DNA from: Alphaproteobacteria bacterium
GTDB taxonomy: Bacteria > Pseudomonadota > Alphaproteobacteria > Micavibrionales > Micavibrionaceae
NCBI GenBank assembly: GCA_028289285.1
Contig: JANQRF010000002.1
Span: forward strand, 744,001-808,000
Direction: 5' to 3'
Length of the DNA stretch: 64,000 nucleotides
A model generated the notes under the pieces. It was not told the origin of the DNA. It made no database searches and saw nothing but the letters and a program-made list of their open reading frames with translations. Shown in pieces: positions 1-8,479 of the stretch. Within the stretch, counting starts at the first letter, position 1, and each line of letters opens with the position of its first letter. The translations under genes and the position numbers were made by a program.

Positions 1-885
1 CGTTGGGGAATAGTCGCCTTTGCCTCTTCACTGGATCAGGCCGGCGTATTCGGCCGCACGGTTGAAGATTGTGCGCTTTTGTTAAAAAGCGTCTGCGGAC
101 ACGATCCAAAAGACAGCACATCCGCCAAAATAGATGTGCCTGACTGGCCAAAACTTTTAAGCAGCAATCAGGGTGTGAAAGGTCTCAGGATCGGCATTCC
201 CAAAGAATTCAGAGTTGACGGTATGCCCGATGAAATTGAAAAGATCTGGCAGCAGGGCATTGACTGGCTGAAAGATGAAGGCGCAGAGATTGTTGATATA
301 TCTTTGCCACATTCAACCTATTCCGTTCCGGCCTATTATATTATTGCCCCGGCGGAAGCCTCTTCCAACCTCGCCCGGTATGACGGTGTGCGCTACGGGT
401 TGCGTGAAGATGGAGAAGACCTCATCGAAACCTATGAGAAAACGCGCGCCGCCGGGTTTGGAGATGAGGTTAAACGCCGGATCATGATCGGCACCTATGT
501 GCTCTCGGCAGGCTATTATGATGCCTATTATATCAAAGCACAAAAAATCCGCCGCTTAATCGTTGAAGATTTCCAAAAGGCTTTTGAAAAATGCGATGCT
601 CTTTTGGCACCGACTTCTCCTTCCGTCGCCTTTCCGATTGGAGAAAAGCTGGATGATCCGGTCAAAATGTATCTGGAAGATGTGTTTACTAGCCCGGCGT
701 CCCTGGCAGGTCTGCCGGGCATGTCCGTTCCGGCCGGATTGAATGCAGATGGTTTGCCGCTTGGTCTTCAGATTATCGGCCGTCAATGGGATGAAGAGAT
801 GGTTTTACGCGTCGGGGCCGCCGTTGAAAAAGCCGCCAATTTCAGCGCTATACCGGAGATGGTTGATACCAAACTGGCAGCTTAG
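1..885 (+). CDS. gatA: Aspartyl/glutamyl-tRNA(Asn/Gln) amidotransferase subunit A, 3' part
   Basis: The reading frame is open from the first base, so the 5' end lies outside the window and 294 codons are visible. GatA is the amidase subunit of GatCAB; it releases ammonia from glutamine so that Glu-tRNA(Gln) or Asp-tRNA(Asn) can be amidated. The first visible residues ([14 protein letters not shown], then [10 protein letters not shown]) match the amidase-signature region just after the Ser-cisSer-Lys catalytic residues, which are therefore off the edge. The fragment has the usual family end. gatB lies 1.5 kb downstream on the same strand, separated by two unrelated genes, so the gat genes are close but not directly adjacent. 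Family assignment is secure. Confidence 0.95.
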   Translation, partial: RWGIVAFASSLDQAGVFGRTVEDCALLLKSVCGHDPKDSTSAKIDVPDWPKLLSSNQGVKGLRIGIPKEFRVDGMPDEIEKIWQQGIDWLKDEGAEIVDISLPHSTYSVPAYYIIAPAEASSNLARYDGVRYGLREDGEDLIETYEKTRAAGFGDEVKRRIMIGTYVLSAGYYDAYYIKAQKIRRLIVEDFQKAFEKCDALLAPTSPSVAFPIGEKLDDPVKMYLEDVFTSPASLAGLPGMSVPAGLNADGLPLGLQIIGRQWDEEMVLRVGAAVEKAANFSAIPEMVDTKLAA

Positions 886-926
886 GCGCTAAATCGCCTA
901 TACTGTTAAATAGAAAAGAGGTTTTC

Positions 927-1460
927 ATGCGCCTGCTTGTTTTAGCGTTTTTAGTGATATTGCCTATGACGGCATATGCAACGCCCATCTCCGAACAAAT
1001 GGCCAATAGCTATTACGATAACTGTCTTGGGCAGCAGGCAGATGGAATCTCTCAAAAAAGCAAAGAATTCATGTGCGCCTGCACGGCGGCCAAGATGATG
1101 GATAATATGCAAGTTGAAGATATTCAGGCCATGTCTCAGCAAAACCAAGCCGGGCGCAATGCAACAAATAAAATGCTGGTCGATGTGTATGCGCCGTGCA
1201 TCGAATATCCAGCTTATGATCATTATTACAATACATGCATTACCAATCCCGAGACTGCCAAAATGACCAGCAATACGAAACGTACCTGCTCCTGCCTTGC
1301 TGACCAGGTCGCAGGATACCTTCAAAAGAATGCTCAAACGGTTTTCAAAGATATCCTGATGCGCAATCCAAACATTATCGATCCGATGGGCGCACTAACA
1401 AGCGATAGCCGCTTCCAGCAATTCGCCCAGAGCAAATTAGTTGGTTGTGTCATTAATTAA
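927..1460 (+). CDS. Secreted protein with a duplicated cysteine module, unknown function
   Basis: A 177-residue protein that I do not recognise. It begins with a clear Sec signal peptide (hydrophobic residues 2-15, probable cleavage after AYA near residue 19), so it should be periplasmic. The mature part holds two similar units of about 75 residues: the first has YYDNC, then CAC about 18 residues later; the second has YYNTC, then CSC about 18 residues later. Each unit is followed by an amphipathic helix-like stretch. The spacing suggests a duplicated disulfide-bonded or metal-binding fold. A start at 927 is supported by AGAGG six bases upstream. It sits between gatA and an exporter gene on the same strand. 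Confidence 0.75.
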   Translation: MRLLVLAFLVILPMTAYATPISEQMANSYYDNCLGQQADGISQKSKEFMCACTAAKMMDNMQVEDIQAMSQQNQAGRNATNKMLVDVYAPCIEYPAYDHYYNTCITNPETAKMTSNTKRTCSCLADQVAGYLQKNAQTVFKDILMRNPNIIDPMGALTSDSRFQQFAQSKLVGCVIN

Positions 1461-1479
1461 ATTCCTTTAGCTCTGAGAG

Positions 1480-2406
1480 ATGATTTCACTCAACGCCAAA
1501 GACCGGCGCGGGATACTGTTCGCGCTTTTAGGCTTTAGCCTGTTTTCGATCGGGGATATTTTTATCAAGCTCCTTGCCGATGACGGATTTGAGCCTGCCG
1601 AGATCGCGTTTTACCAGAGCCTGTTTTTCCTGCCTTACCTGATCCTGCTCTCGCCATGGATCGGCGGTATCCGGGCAAGCCTGCGCACAGAAAAGCTCTG
1701 GCTTCATATTTTAAGGGCCCTTTTAGGGTTTTGTATTTTCCTGCTGAATATCAATGCGTTTCAAAAACTGGGGCTAAGCCTGTCCTACACGCTTATTTTT
1801 GCCGCCCCGTTTTTTGCAACAATCATGTCCGCCTTGTTTTTAAAGGACCGTGTGCATACCCACCGCTGGACAGCTGTTATAACCGGCTTTGCAGGCGTGC
1901 TTATTGTGCTGCAGCCCTGGCAGGCAGAGATCAAGATGGCTGCTATCGGGCTTATTATCTCGGCCCTTTTAATTTCCATTACTCACCTGATCGCCCGCAA
2001 AATAGGTGAAGATGAGCCGCTTATGGCGTTTTCTCTCTTTAGCACAGTCATCGGCGTGTATGTCTTTGGGATTTTAACGTTTTGGGATGGAGCCGCGCGC
2101 ATTCCTCAAGGCAGCGAATGGTTTTACATGGCCATGATCCCTACCTTTCATGTCGGCGGGGCACTTTTGACCTCACGTGCTTTTTCCATGACGGAAACAG
2201 CCCTGGTTGCCCCATTTCACTATGTCCAGCTGCTGTGGGGAACGGCATTTGGTATCTTAATCTTTTCCACCGTGCCTGACATCTGGACAGGCATTGGCGC
2301 GCTGATTATAGTCTTTAGCGGGATTTACCTGATCCACCGCGAACATGTCCGCCATAAATTCAATACAACCGGCGTCACATCACATGGTGGATTTGATCAG
2401 GAATAA
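1480..2406 (+). CDS. EamA/DMT-family transporter
   Basis: A 308-residue, very hydrophobic protein with about ten membrane helices arranged as two EamA repeats (roughly residues 10-140 and 150-290), the typical size and layout of drug/metabolite transporters. Conserved-looking pieces include the N-terminal [16 protein letters not shown] helix and, in the second half, the [14 protein letters not shown] and [11 protein letters not shown] segments, as in RhaT/YdcZ-like alphaproteobacterial exporters. The substrate cannot be told from sequence. It follows the secreted protein by 19 bp and precedes gatB by 17 bp, so it is probably co-transcribed with both, though no functional link is evident. The ribosome binding site is weak (GAGAG close to the ATG). 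Confidence 0.85.
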   Translation: MISLNAKDRRGILFALLGFSLFSIGDIFIKLLADDGFEPAEIAFYQSLFFLPYLILLSPWIGGIRASLRTEKLWLHILRALLGFCIFLLNINAFQKLGLSLSYTLIFAAPFFATIMSALFLKDRVHTHRWTAVITGFAGVLIVLQPWQAEIKMAAIGLIISALLISITHLIARKIGEDEPLMAFSLFSTVIGVYVFGILTFWDGAARIPQGSEWFYMAMIPTFHVGGALLTSRAFSMTETALVAPFHYVQLLWGTAFGILIFSTVPDIWTGIGALIIVFSGIYLIHREHVRHKFNTTGVTSHGGFDQE

Positions 2407-2423
2407 AAAAGAGGTTTTTAAAT

Positions 2424-3875
2424 ATGGCACAACTGGTAAAAGGCGAAACAGGAGACTGGGAAATCGTGATCGGCATGGAAGTCCATGCACAGGTCACGGC
2501 TAATTCCAAACTTTTTTCTGGGGCATCAGCAGAATTCGGCGCTGCCCCCAACAGCCAGGTCTCCATGGTTGATGCCGCCATGCCGGGCATGCTCCCTGTT
2601 TTAAATGAGCATTGTGTGTATCAAGCCGTGCGCACGGGGCTAGGTCTCAATTCCAAAATTAATCATACTTCCGTCTTTGAACGCAAAAATTATTTTTACC
2701 CGGACCTGCCGCAGGGTTATCAGATTTCGCAATATCTGCACCCGATTGTCGGCGAAGGGAAAATTGAAATTGACCTGCCGGACGGCACAACAAAAGAAAT
2801 CGGCATCACCCGCCTGCACCTGGAACAGGATGCCGGTAAGTCATTGCACGACCAGCACCCGACAAAATCTTTTGTGGATTTGAACCGGTCCGGCTGCGCG
2901 CTGATGGAAATCGTTTCTGAGCCTGATATTCGTGGCCCCGATGAGGCTGCGGCATATCTGTCCAAACTCCGGATGATCCTACGCTATCTCGGCACGTGTG
3001 ACGGGAATATGGAAGAAGGGTCGATGCGCGCGGATGTTAACATCTCCGTTCGCAAGCCCGGCGGAGAACTTGGCACACGTGCAGAAATTAAAAATGTCAA
3101 CTCCGTCAAAGCCGTTCAACAGGCTATTGATTATGAAGTCGAACGGCAAATAGATATTCTTGAAAGCGGCGGAACGGTTGTGCAGGAAACGCGACTGTGG
3201 GATCCGAATAAAAACGAAACCCGCTCCATGCGCTCCAAGGAAGAAGCACATGATTACCGCTACTTCCCCGACCCGGATTTACTGCCGCTGGTGCTGGAGC
3301 AGGATTACATTGATAAAGTTGCCAATGACCTGCCGGAGCTTCCCGATCAAAAGAAACACCGTTTCATGGAAGAGTTTGGCCTGTCTTTGTATGATGCTTC
3401 GGTCATCATCGCGGAATCGATGCGCGCCGATTATTATGAAGACGTAACCAAAGGACGTGATCCGAAAATCGCGGCTAACTGGGTGATTAATGAATTGCTC
3501 GGCCTTTTGAACAAGAATGATAAAGATATTGCTGAAACACCGATCAGTGCTTCCCAGCTTGGCGGTCTTATTGATTTGATTGCCGATAACACCATCTCCG
3601 GCAAAATTGCCAAGGATGTGTTTGCCGAGATGTTCAAAACATCTAAAGACGCCGCCGCGATTGTCGAAGAAAAAGGTTTGAAACAGGTGACAGACACAGG
3701 CGAAATTGAATCCGTCATCGACAAAGTCCTTGCCGATAACCCCGATAATGTCGCCGCCTATAAAGGCGGGAAAGACAAGCTCTTCGGCTTTTTTGTCGGC
3801 CAAGTCATGAAAGAAACCGGCGGCAAGGCCAACCCGGCCATGGTCAATGAGATATTGAAGAAGAAGCTCTCATGA
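2424..3875 (+). CDS. gatB: Aspartyl/glutamyl-tRNA(Asn/Gln) amidotransferase subunit B
   Basis: A full-length 483-residue GatB, the kinase-like subunit of GatCAB that phosphorylates Glu-tRNA(Gln) or Asp-tRNA(Asn) before amidation. Visible landmarks are the N-terminal IGMEVHAQV motif (about residues 16-24), the catalytic core with [19 protein letters not shown] and [17 protein letters not shown], and a C-terminal helical GatB/YqeY tRNA-binding domain ending in [15 protein letters not shown] lies upstream of the ATG at a suitable distance. Its TGA overlaps the ATG of the following DUF4177 gene (ATGA), which indicates translational coupling into the small-gene tail downstream. Confidence 0.97.
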   Translation: MAQLVKGETGDWEIVIGMEVHAQVTANSKLFSGASAEFGAAPNSQVSMVDAAMPGMLPVLNEHCVYQAVRTGLGLNSKINHTSVFERKNYFYPDLPQGYQISQYLHPIVGEGKIEIDLPDGTTKEIGITRLHLEQDAGKSLHDQHPTKSFVDLNRSGCALMEIVSEPDIRGPDEAAAYLSKLRMILRYLGTCDGNMEEGSMRADVNISVRKPGGELGTRAEIKNVNSVKAVQQAIDYEVERQIDILESGGTVVQETRLWDPNKNETRSMRSKEEAHDYRYFPDPDLLPLVLEQDYIDKVANDLPELPDQKKHRFMEEFGLSLYDASVIIAESMRADYYEDVTKGRDPKIAANWVINELLGLLNKNDKDIAETPISASQLGGLIDLIADNTISGKIAKDVFAEMFKTSKDAAAIVEEKGLKQVTDTGEIESVIDKVLADNPDNVAAYKGGKDKLFGFFVGQVMKETGGKANPAMVNEILKKKLS

Positions 3876-4108
3876 GTGCGCAATTCGAATATAAAGTCGT
3901 GGTTTACCGGGAAGGGATGCTTGGGTCCCTGTTTCTAGGCGGATCAAAAGTTGATCCGGTCAAGTTTTCAGACTTTTTAAACCGCAACGGCGAAGATGGC
4001 TGGGAAGTTGTGACCATGGAACGGGAAATAAGGCGCATGCTTTTGTTTTTTTCGCGCGAAGCCTTTATGGTGGTGATGAAACGCGCCAAAGGAGGATCAA
4101 ATGCATAA
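3872..4108 (+). CDS. DUF4177-like small protein
   Basis: A 78-residue protein resembling the DUF4177 family: an N-terminal YKVVVYRE strand, a central [12 protein letters not shown] motif, and a C-terminal [12 protein letters not shown] strand. No enzymatic residues are evident and the family has no firm function. The start codon overlaps the gatB stop (ATGA), and its own end overlaps the next small gene by 8 bp, so the three are tightly coupled. It has no signal peptide or membrane segment and should be cytoplasmic. Confidence 0.75.
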   Translation: MSAQFEYKVVVYREGMLGSLFLGGSKVDPVKFSDFLNRNGEDGWEVVTMEREIRRMLLFFSREAFMVVMKRAKGGSNA

Positions 4109-4316
4109 TATTATGCTGAAAACCCTGATCGGTTCGGTGATCGTTGCCGCCCTGCTCACGATTTTTCAAATCTGGTTTACACCCGTGGACTGGATGGTAT
4201 TTCTCAAAGCGATCGGCACATTATCCATTATCTTTATCGTTGCCGGATTTTTAATGGTGGTCGGCAGTGATTTCGGCAATAAGAAAAATCTTAAAGATGA
4301 AAATTACCTGGATTAA
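4101..4316 (+). CDS. Small two-helix membrane protein
   Basis: A 71-residue protein with two predicted membrane helices (about residues 5-25 and 34-54) and a charged tail rich in Lys, Asp and Asn. I do not recognise a named family with confidence. GGAGG lies upstream of the ATG inside the end of the preceding gene, a good ribosome binding site. It overlaps the DUF4177 gene by 8 bp and is followed 3 bp later by the TerD gene, which makes an uninterrupted gatB-DUF4177-membrane protein-TerD run. Confidence 0.7.
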   Translation: MHNIMLKTLIGSVIVAALLTIFQIWFTPVDWMVFLKAIGTLSIIFIVAGFLMVVGSDFGNKKNLKDENYLD

Positions 4317-4319
4317 ATC

Positions 4320-4931
4320 ATGAGCGTGACCGTTGGCCCTGATATCGGTGAGAGTAAACCCCTCCTCTACACACAAAAAGCACGCCACCGCGTGGTTGTC
4401 GGCCTGAGCTGGGATCCGCGCGCGGATAAAGCCACCTTCATAGATAAACTCAAAGGTGATAACCAGCAGCATGACCTGGATGTAATCTGCTTTATCTATG
4501 ATAAAGACGGCAATTATCTGGATTATGTCGGCTCTGAAGCACGGGATTCGATGGACAGTTCCGGAAAAATCTACCATAGCGGCGATGACATGACCGGCGA
4601 AGGGGAAGGCGATGATGAATTTATCTCGATTGAATTTGCCGACCTGCCGGCTGAAATCCATAGCATCATCTTTGTTGCCGAAGTCCGCAGCAACCATATT
4701 TTTGAAGATGTGGATGCGCCTGAAATCCGTGTCGCGGACGGGATTGATAATGCAAACCTGTTTCACAGCCTGCTGGCTCAAACAGACGGCAAAGACCGGA
4801 AAGCCTGCATTGCCCTCAAGCTGAACCGCGGGCCGGACTCTGATACGGGCTGGCATATCCAAAATATTTCCGATTATCCGGATATCTCCCAGATCGAGGA
4901 TTGGGGCAGCTATCTGACCCGCTATCTCTAG
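4320..4931 (+). CDS. TerD-family protein
   Basis: A 203-residue protein of the TerD (tellurium-resistance-associated) family. Supporting pieces are VVVGLSWDPR near the N-terminus, DLDVICFIYDKDGN with acidic calcium-ligand-type residues, HSGDDMTGEGEGDDE near residue 80-95, and the following LPAEIHSIIFVAEV strand. TerD domains bind calcium and are linked to stress responses, envelope functions and phage defence, besides tellurite. Only one TerD-type gene is present here; terB, terC, terZ and terA partners are not in the window, so tellurite resistance should not be assumed. It starts 3 bp after the small membrane-protein gene and is the last gene before tRNA-Ser. Confidence 0.85.
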   Translation: MSVTVGPDIGESKPLLYTQKARHRVVVGLSWDPRADKATFIDKLKGDNQQHDLDVICFIYDKDGNYLDYVGSEARDSMDSSGKIYHSGDDMTGEGEGDDEFISIEFADLPAEIHSIIFVAEVRSNHIFEDVDAPEIRVADGIDNANLFHSLLAQTDGKDRKACIALKLNRGPDSDTGWHIQNISDYPDISQIEDWGSYLTRYL

Positions 4932-4970
4932 TTGATCTGGCCCGTAAATCCTGCTACTTCAAACAGATAA

Positions 4971-5063
4971 GGGTACGTGGCCGAGTGGCTGAAGGCGCTC
5001 CCCTGCTAAGGGAGTATGGGGTTTATAGCCTCATCGAGGGTTCGAATCCCTCCGTGCCCGCCA
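4971..5063 (+). tRNA. tRNA-Ser(GCU)
   Basis: A 93-nt tRNA with encoded CCA (5061-5063). The acceptor stem pairs 4971-4977 with 5053-5059 (one G-U pair) and the discriminator is G. The anticodon stem CTCCC/GGGAG (4998-5002, 5010-5014) encloses a 7-base loop whose anticodon GCT (5005-5007) reads AGC and AGU serine codons. A long variable arm follows, as expected for serine tRNAs, and the T arm has GAGGG-TTCGAAT-CCCTC. It lies 40 bp after the TerD gene and 25 bp before the aminopeptidase start. Confidence 0.97.
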
Positions 5064-5087
5064 GCCTTATATTAAGAGTTCTCATAC

Positions 5088-6494
5088 ATGACAAAAGATA
5101 TTTTAACATTTCAATCCTGTTTCAAATCAACAAAACCAAAAACGTCTATTCCTGTTCGCTTTCTTTCTTCAAAAGAGGTGAAAAAGCAAAGCGGATCAGT
5201 AAAGACTCAGCTTTTGCAAAGCGGGTTTGAAGGTAAGGCCGGGCAGGTTTGTGGCATCCGGGATAAAAGCGGAAAGCTTGATCAGATTATCGCCGGACGA
5301 ATCGATACATTCTCCCCTTATGACAGCGCAGCCGCGTGTAACCACATTCTTAAAAATCTATCAAAAGATATTGTAAAGAAAACTGTTTTTACCCTTGAAG
5401 GGCTGAACAAAAAAGACCTGACAGCAGCTTATGTCGGCTGGGGCTGGGCATGCTACAGTTTTGATAGATATAAGAAAGACAAAACGGTTTTCCCGTCTCT
5501 CTATCTTCCCAAATCAGCGCCCACTCATGAGGTTAAGGCACAGGTTGAATCAGTTCATCTTTTGCGTAATCTAGTCAACACACCAGCCAATGATCTGGGC
5601 ACGGCAGAACTTGAAGCAGTGGTTAAAAAGATCGCCACGCAGTTTAAGGTCAAAACCAAAAGCATTGTCGATAAAGAGCTTCTCAAACAAAACTTCCCGA
5701 TGCTCTATCATGTCGGCAAAGCCTCTCAGCGCAAGCCGCGGCTGGTAGAGCTAAACTGGGGCAAGGCGAAAGACCCAAAACTTGTGATTGTCGGGAAAGG
5801 CATCGTCTATGACACTGGCGGCCTGAACCTGAAACCCCCGCGCTTTATGCGGCTCATGAAAAAAGATATGGGTGGGGCCGCGCACGCGATCGGCCTTGCC
5901 TATTTAATCATGGCGCTCAAACTGCCTGTAAACCTGAAACTGATTGTCTGCGCGGCTGAAAACAGTGTTGATGGAAATGCGTTCCGGCCCGGCGATGTCC
6001 TTGAGACCCGTGCAGGTCATACGGTTGAAATCGGCGATACGGATGCGGAAGGACGTCTGGCGATTGCAGATGCCCTCACCTATGCAGGTGAAAGCAAGCC
6101 GGATCTCATTATTGATTACTGTACGCTCACAGGCGCTGCGCGCGTAGCACTTGGCCCGGATATTCCGGCGCTCTTTGCCAATAAGGATAAAACCGCGCAG
6201 GATATTGTGAAAGTCGGCATGAGCAATCACGACCCCGTCTGGCAATTACCGCTCTGGGCGCCCTATTTTAAATCCTACAGCAGTGACGTGGCTGATTTTG
6301 CCAATGACGGGGATGGCTATGGCGGCGCCATTAAAGCCGGACTTTTCTTACAAAAATTTGCAGGTGATAACACCGACTGGGTCCATTTGGATTGTTTTGC
6401 CTGGTCTCAAAGCGATACGCCAGGACGTCCCAAAGGCGGGGCTGATAACGGTATGCGGGCCGTCTTTCATTATCTTCAGAAAAGATATTCTTAA
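5088..6494 (+). CDS. Leucyl aminopeptidase family protein (M17)
   Basis: A 468-residue cytosolic aminopeptidase of the M17 family, which removes N-terminal residues from peptides with a two-metal centre and acts as a hexamer. The metal and catalytic residues are visible: VGKGIVYDTGG, KKDMGGAA, ENSVDGNAFRPGDVL and the signature DTDAEGRLAIADAL, followed by LTGAARVALG. It is shorter than E. coli PepA (503 residues), mostly in the variable N-terminal domain, a form common in alphaproteobacteria. It begins 25 bp after tRNA-Ser. Its TAA overlaps the stop codon of the convergent Mur ligase (shared TTAA at 6491-6494). Confidence 0.92.
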   Translation: MTKDILTFQSCFKSTKPKTSIPVRFLSSKEVKKQSGSVKTQLLQSGFEGKAGQVCGIRDKSGKLDQIIAGRIDTFSPYDSAAACNHILKNLSKDIVKKTVFTLEGLNKKDLTAAYVGWGWACYSFDRYKKDKTVFPSLYLPKSAPTHEVKAQVESVHLLRNLVNTPANDLGTAELEAVVKKIATQFKVKTKSIVDKELLKQNFPMLYHVGKASQRKPRLVELNWGKAKDPKLVIVGKGIVYDTGGLNLKPPRFMRLMKKDMGGAAHAIGLAYLIMALKLPVNLKLIVCAAENSVDGNAFRPGDVLETRAGHTVEIGDTDAEGRLAIADALTYAGESKPDLIIDYCTLTGAARVALGPDIPALFANKDKTAQDIVKVGMSNHDPVWQLPLWAPYFKSYSSDVADFANDGDGYGGAIKAGLFLQKFAGDNTDWVHLDCFAWSQSDTPGRPKGGADNGMRAVFHYLQKRYS

Positions 6495-7801
6495 AGAGCC
6501 TCTAAAATCTCACGCGCAAAATCAGATAGGCTGTCATCGCGCGCGCCCATAATGACAATCCGGTCGCCTTCCTGAACCAGGTCCAGAATTTGCTTTTTAA
6601 TTTCTTCCCGGTTTTCTAGAAGTCTCACCTGCGGCCCCTCAATTAAAGGCGCAATATCCTTAATCTGCACAGACCGATCGACAGTGCCGCCAGTATAAAA
6701 AGGCTCTACCAGGAACAGGTGATCTTCTGGACGCATGTAATGAGAAAATGTTTTGGCCAGATCCTGTGCAACCAGCTTTAAAAACCCATAGCCGTGCGGT
6801 TGAAAGAAAACCAAAAGCCGTCCTCTTTGTTCATTGAGTGTATTGAGACTGGCTGAGATTTTATCCGGGTTATGTGCAAAATCATCAATAACAATGATAC
6901 CATTACGCATCCCCACAATATCCAGACGGCGCTTGATTCCAACAAAATCACTCAGAGCTTCAATAGCTTTATGTTCTTCCAGTCCAAGCGCCTTTGCCAC
7001 ACCAAGCGCTGCATGCGCATTAGAGATATTATGGGCGCCGGGCACCTTCAAATCAAAACCTTCAAGAGCCTCTTTCAAACTATAAGAAATAATTTTTTCC
7101 GGCGATATCTTGCCTGAAAGCTTTTGAACATTCGGACAATCCATATTCAAAACACAGTGATCTGCTTTATTTAAAAAATCTTCAAATAAAGGCAAAAGCT
7201 CTTCGAGGGGTTTATGATCCAGTGCAATATTATTCAAAACGGCGATTGTCGGGCTGTACAGTGCTATTGACCCGTCACTTTCATCTGCTTCTGTAACGAA
7301 TACACCTCCCTGCCCTGTTAAGAAGGAAGCATAAGGATGAGTTTCATCCATAAAATTTTTCATGACCCCGCCATTCATCACAGTGGGGTCTGCACCTAAC
7401 GCACACAGCATATGCGCAATCATGCCCGTGACAGTCGTTTTACCGCTTGTACCTGCGACGGCGATGCGTGTTTTGGACTGATTAAAAAAAGAGGCGAGAA
7501 GTTCTGCGCGCTTTTGAATGGCACAGCCTTTTTCTTTCGCCGCCACAACATCAGGCACCGTGTCTTCAACAGCCGTAGAAATGACAAGAATATCGTTACC
7601 ACTTTGAATGGCGCTCCCATCTTGCGGATAAAGATCAATACCTTGCGCCTTTAAATAAGAAAATTTTTCGGGTGTTCTGCCCTGATCATAAGAACGATCT
7701 GTCCCAGCAACACTTAAACCGTGTGCCTGGGCAATCAGCGCAAGAGGCATCATGCCGCTTCCGCCAATCCCGCTAAAAATATATCGTGAAGCTTGTGCCA
7801 C
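6491..7801 (-). CDS. Mur ligase family protein, MurC/Mpl-like, with atypical P-loop
   Basis: A 436-residue ATP-dependent amino-acid or peptide ligase related to MurC (adds L-Ala to UDP-MurNAc) and Mpl (reattaches recycled tripeptide). The dinucleotide-type loop GIGGSGMMPLA is at the N-terminus; VTEADESDGSI, NNIALDHKP, GIKRRLDI and DDFAHNPDK follow in the family order. The ATP loop reads AGTSGKTTVTGM, with Ser where MurC and Mpl normally have His, and the protein is shorter than MurC (about 490). It lies outside any division/cell-wall cluster, so it may be a second, recycling-type enzyme rather than the main MurC. Substrate is undetermined. Its stop overlaps that of the convergent aminopeptidase gene. 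Confidence 0.8.
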   Translation of the reverse strand: MAQASRYIFSGIGGSGMMPLALIAQAHGLSVAGTDRSYDQGRTPEKFSYLKAQGIDLYPQDGSAIQSGNDILVISTAVEDTVPDVVAAKEKGCAIQKRAELLASFFNQSKTRIAVAGTSGKTTVTGMIAHMLCALGADPTVMNGGVMKNFMDETHPYASFLTGQGGVFVTEADESDGSIALYSPTIAVLNNIALDHKPLEELLPLFEDFLNKADHCVLNMDCPNVQKLSGKISPEKIISYSLKEALEGFDLKVPGAHNISNAHAALGVAKALGLEEHKAIEALSDFVGIKRRLDIVGMRNGIIVIDDFAHNPDKISASLNTLNEQRGRLLVFFQPHGYGFLKLVAQDLAKTFSHYMRPEDHLFLVEPFYTGGTVDRSVQIKDIAPLIEGPQVRLLENREEIKKQILDLVQEGDRIVIMGARDDSLSDFAREILEAL

Positions 7802-7802
7802 C

Positions 7803-8417
7803 TTAATTAGGCGTTAAGCTTACCGGCGCATTTGAGCCGCCGGACAATTCCGTATTGGATATGAATGGATTATTTCCCGCCCGTTCTGAAGGATCAACTT
7901 TGCGCAAAACAGGCTGCGTGCGGCCGCGATCTGTCGATAATGTCGGCGTGCCGGGCAGAAATTCTTCCAGGACAACATCTTCAGATTTTACCGCATCATA
8001 GGCGTGATATTCCGGCAAAGGATATTCGGTTGCCCGTAAGCCTGTGAAATTGATTGTGATTTTATCCGGATAATCATACACAGCCTTTGAGGCAATATCG
8101 TAACTTGTACCCGGAATGATACCGTTTAGAACATTCCAGTAAGTATCTTCCTGAATTTCAATCGGAATGGTTTTTTCAACCGTCCGGTTTCCGGACGCAG
8201 CGCAGGTAACATGAAGATCTTTATAATTTTTTTCAACGCGGACCGTATCGCCGGTCATAGCAGACACAACCACCGTGCCGTTATCTAACAGGCAGCGTGC
8301 ATTTTCAGCGCCGGGCGTTAAAACGGTTACCTCTGTAGATTGCCCCTCGAGCACAGACGCACAGGCGCCAAGTCCAAAGCTAAGAAAAACAGAGAAAGTT
8401 AAGATAAAAGAACGCAT
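7803..8417 (-). CDS. Probable outer-membrane or periplasmic lipoprotein
   Basis: A 204-residue protein with a lipoprotein signal peptide (hydrophobic segment, then lipobox LGAC with Cys near residue 19). The mature start has a beta-rich, PEGA-like layout: STEVTVLTPG, a Cys pair (ARC and TCAAS), and then GTSYDIASKAVYDYPDKI, which resembles the G-x-D-x-x-S/T-G-A-x-Y-x-YP pattern seen in many proteobacterial lipoproteins sometimes misannotated as IF-2. The C-terminal part is Pro/Ser/Asn-rich and probably flexible. Its stop is 1 bp from the start of the downstream Mur ligase gene on the same strand, so the two are probably co-transcribed. The function is unknown. Confidence 0.75.
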   Translation of the reverse strand: MRSFILTFSVFLSFGLGACASVLEGQSTEVTVLTPGAENARCLLDNGTVVVSAMTGDTVRVEKNYKDLHVTCAASGNRTVEKTIPIEIQEDTYWNVLNGIIPGTSYDIASKAVYDYPDKITINFTGLRATEYPLPEYHAYDAVKSEDVVLEEFLPGTPTLSTDRGRTQPVLRKVDPSERAGNNPFISNTELSGGSNAPVSLTPN

Positions 8418-8479
8418 TGCTTTAAGAACCGGGAAATGAATCTCTATCCGCTAAGAATACAGTATTCGCAAGGAAGCGT

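Noticed and set aside
4320..4931. Tellurite-resistance operon
   Set aside because: Only a single TerD-type gene is present; the other ter genes are missing.
4901..5230. 109-residue open frame across the tRNA
   Set aside because: It runs through tRNA-Ser and the start of the aminopeptidase in another frame; no homology or ribosome binding site.
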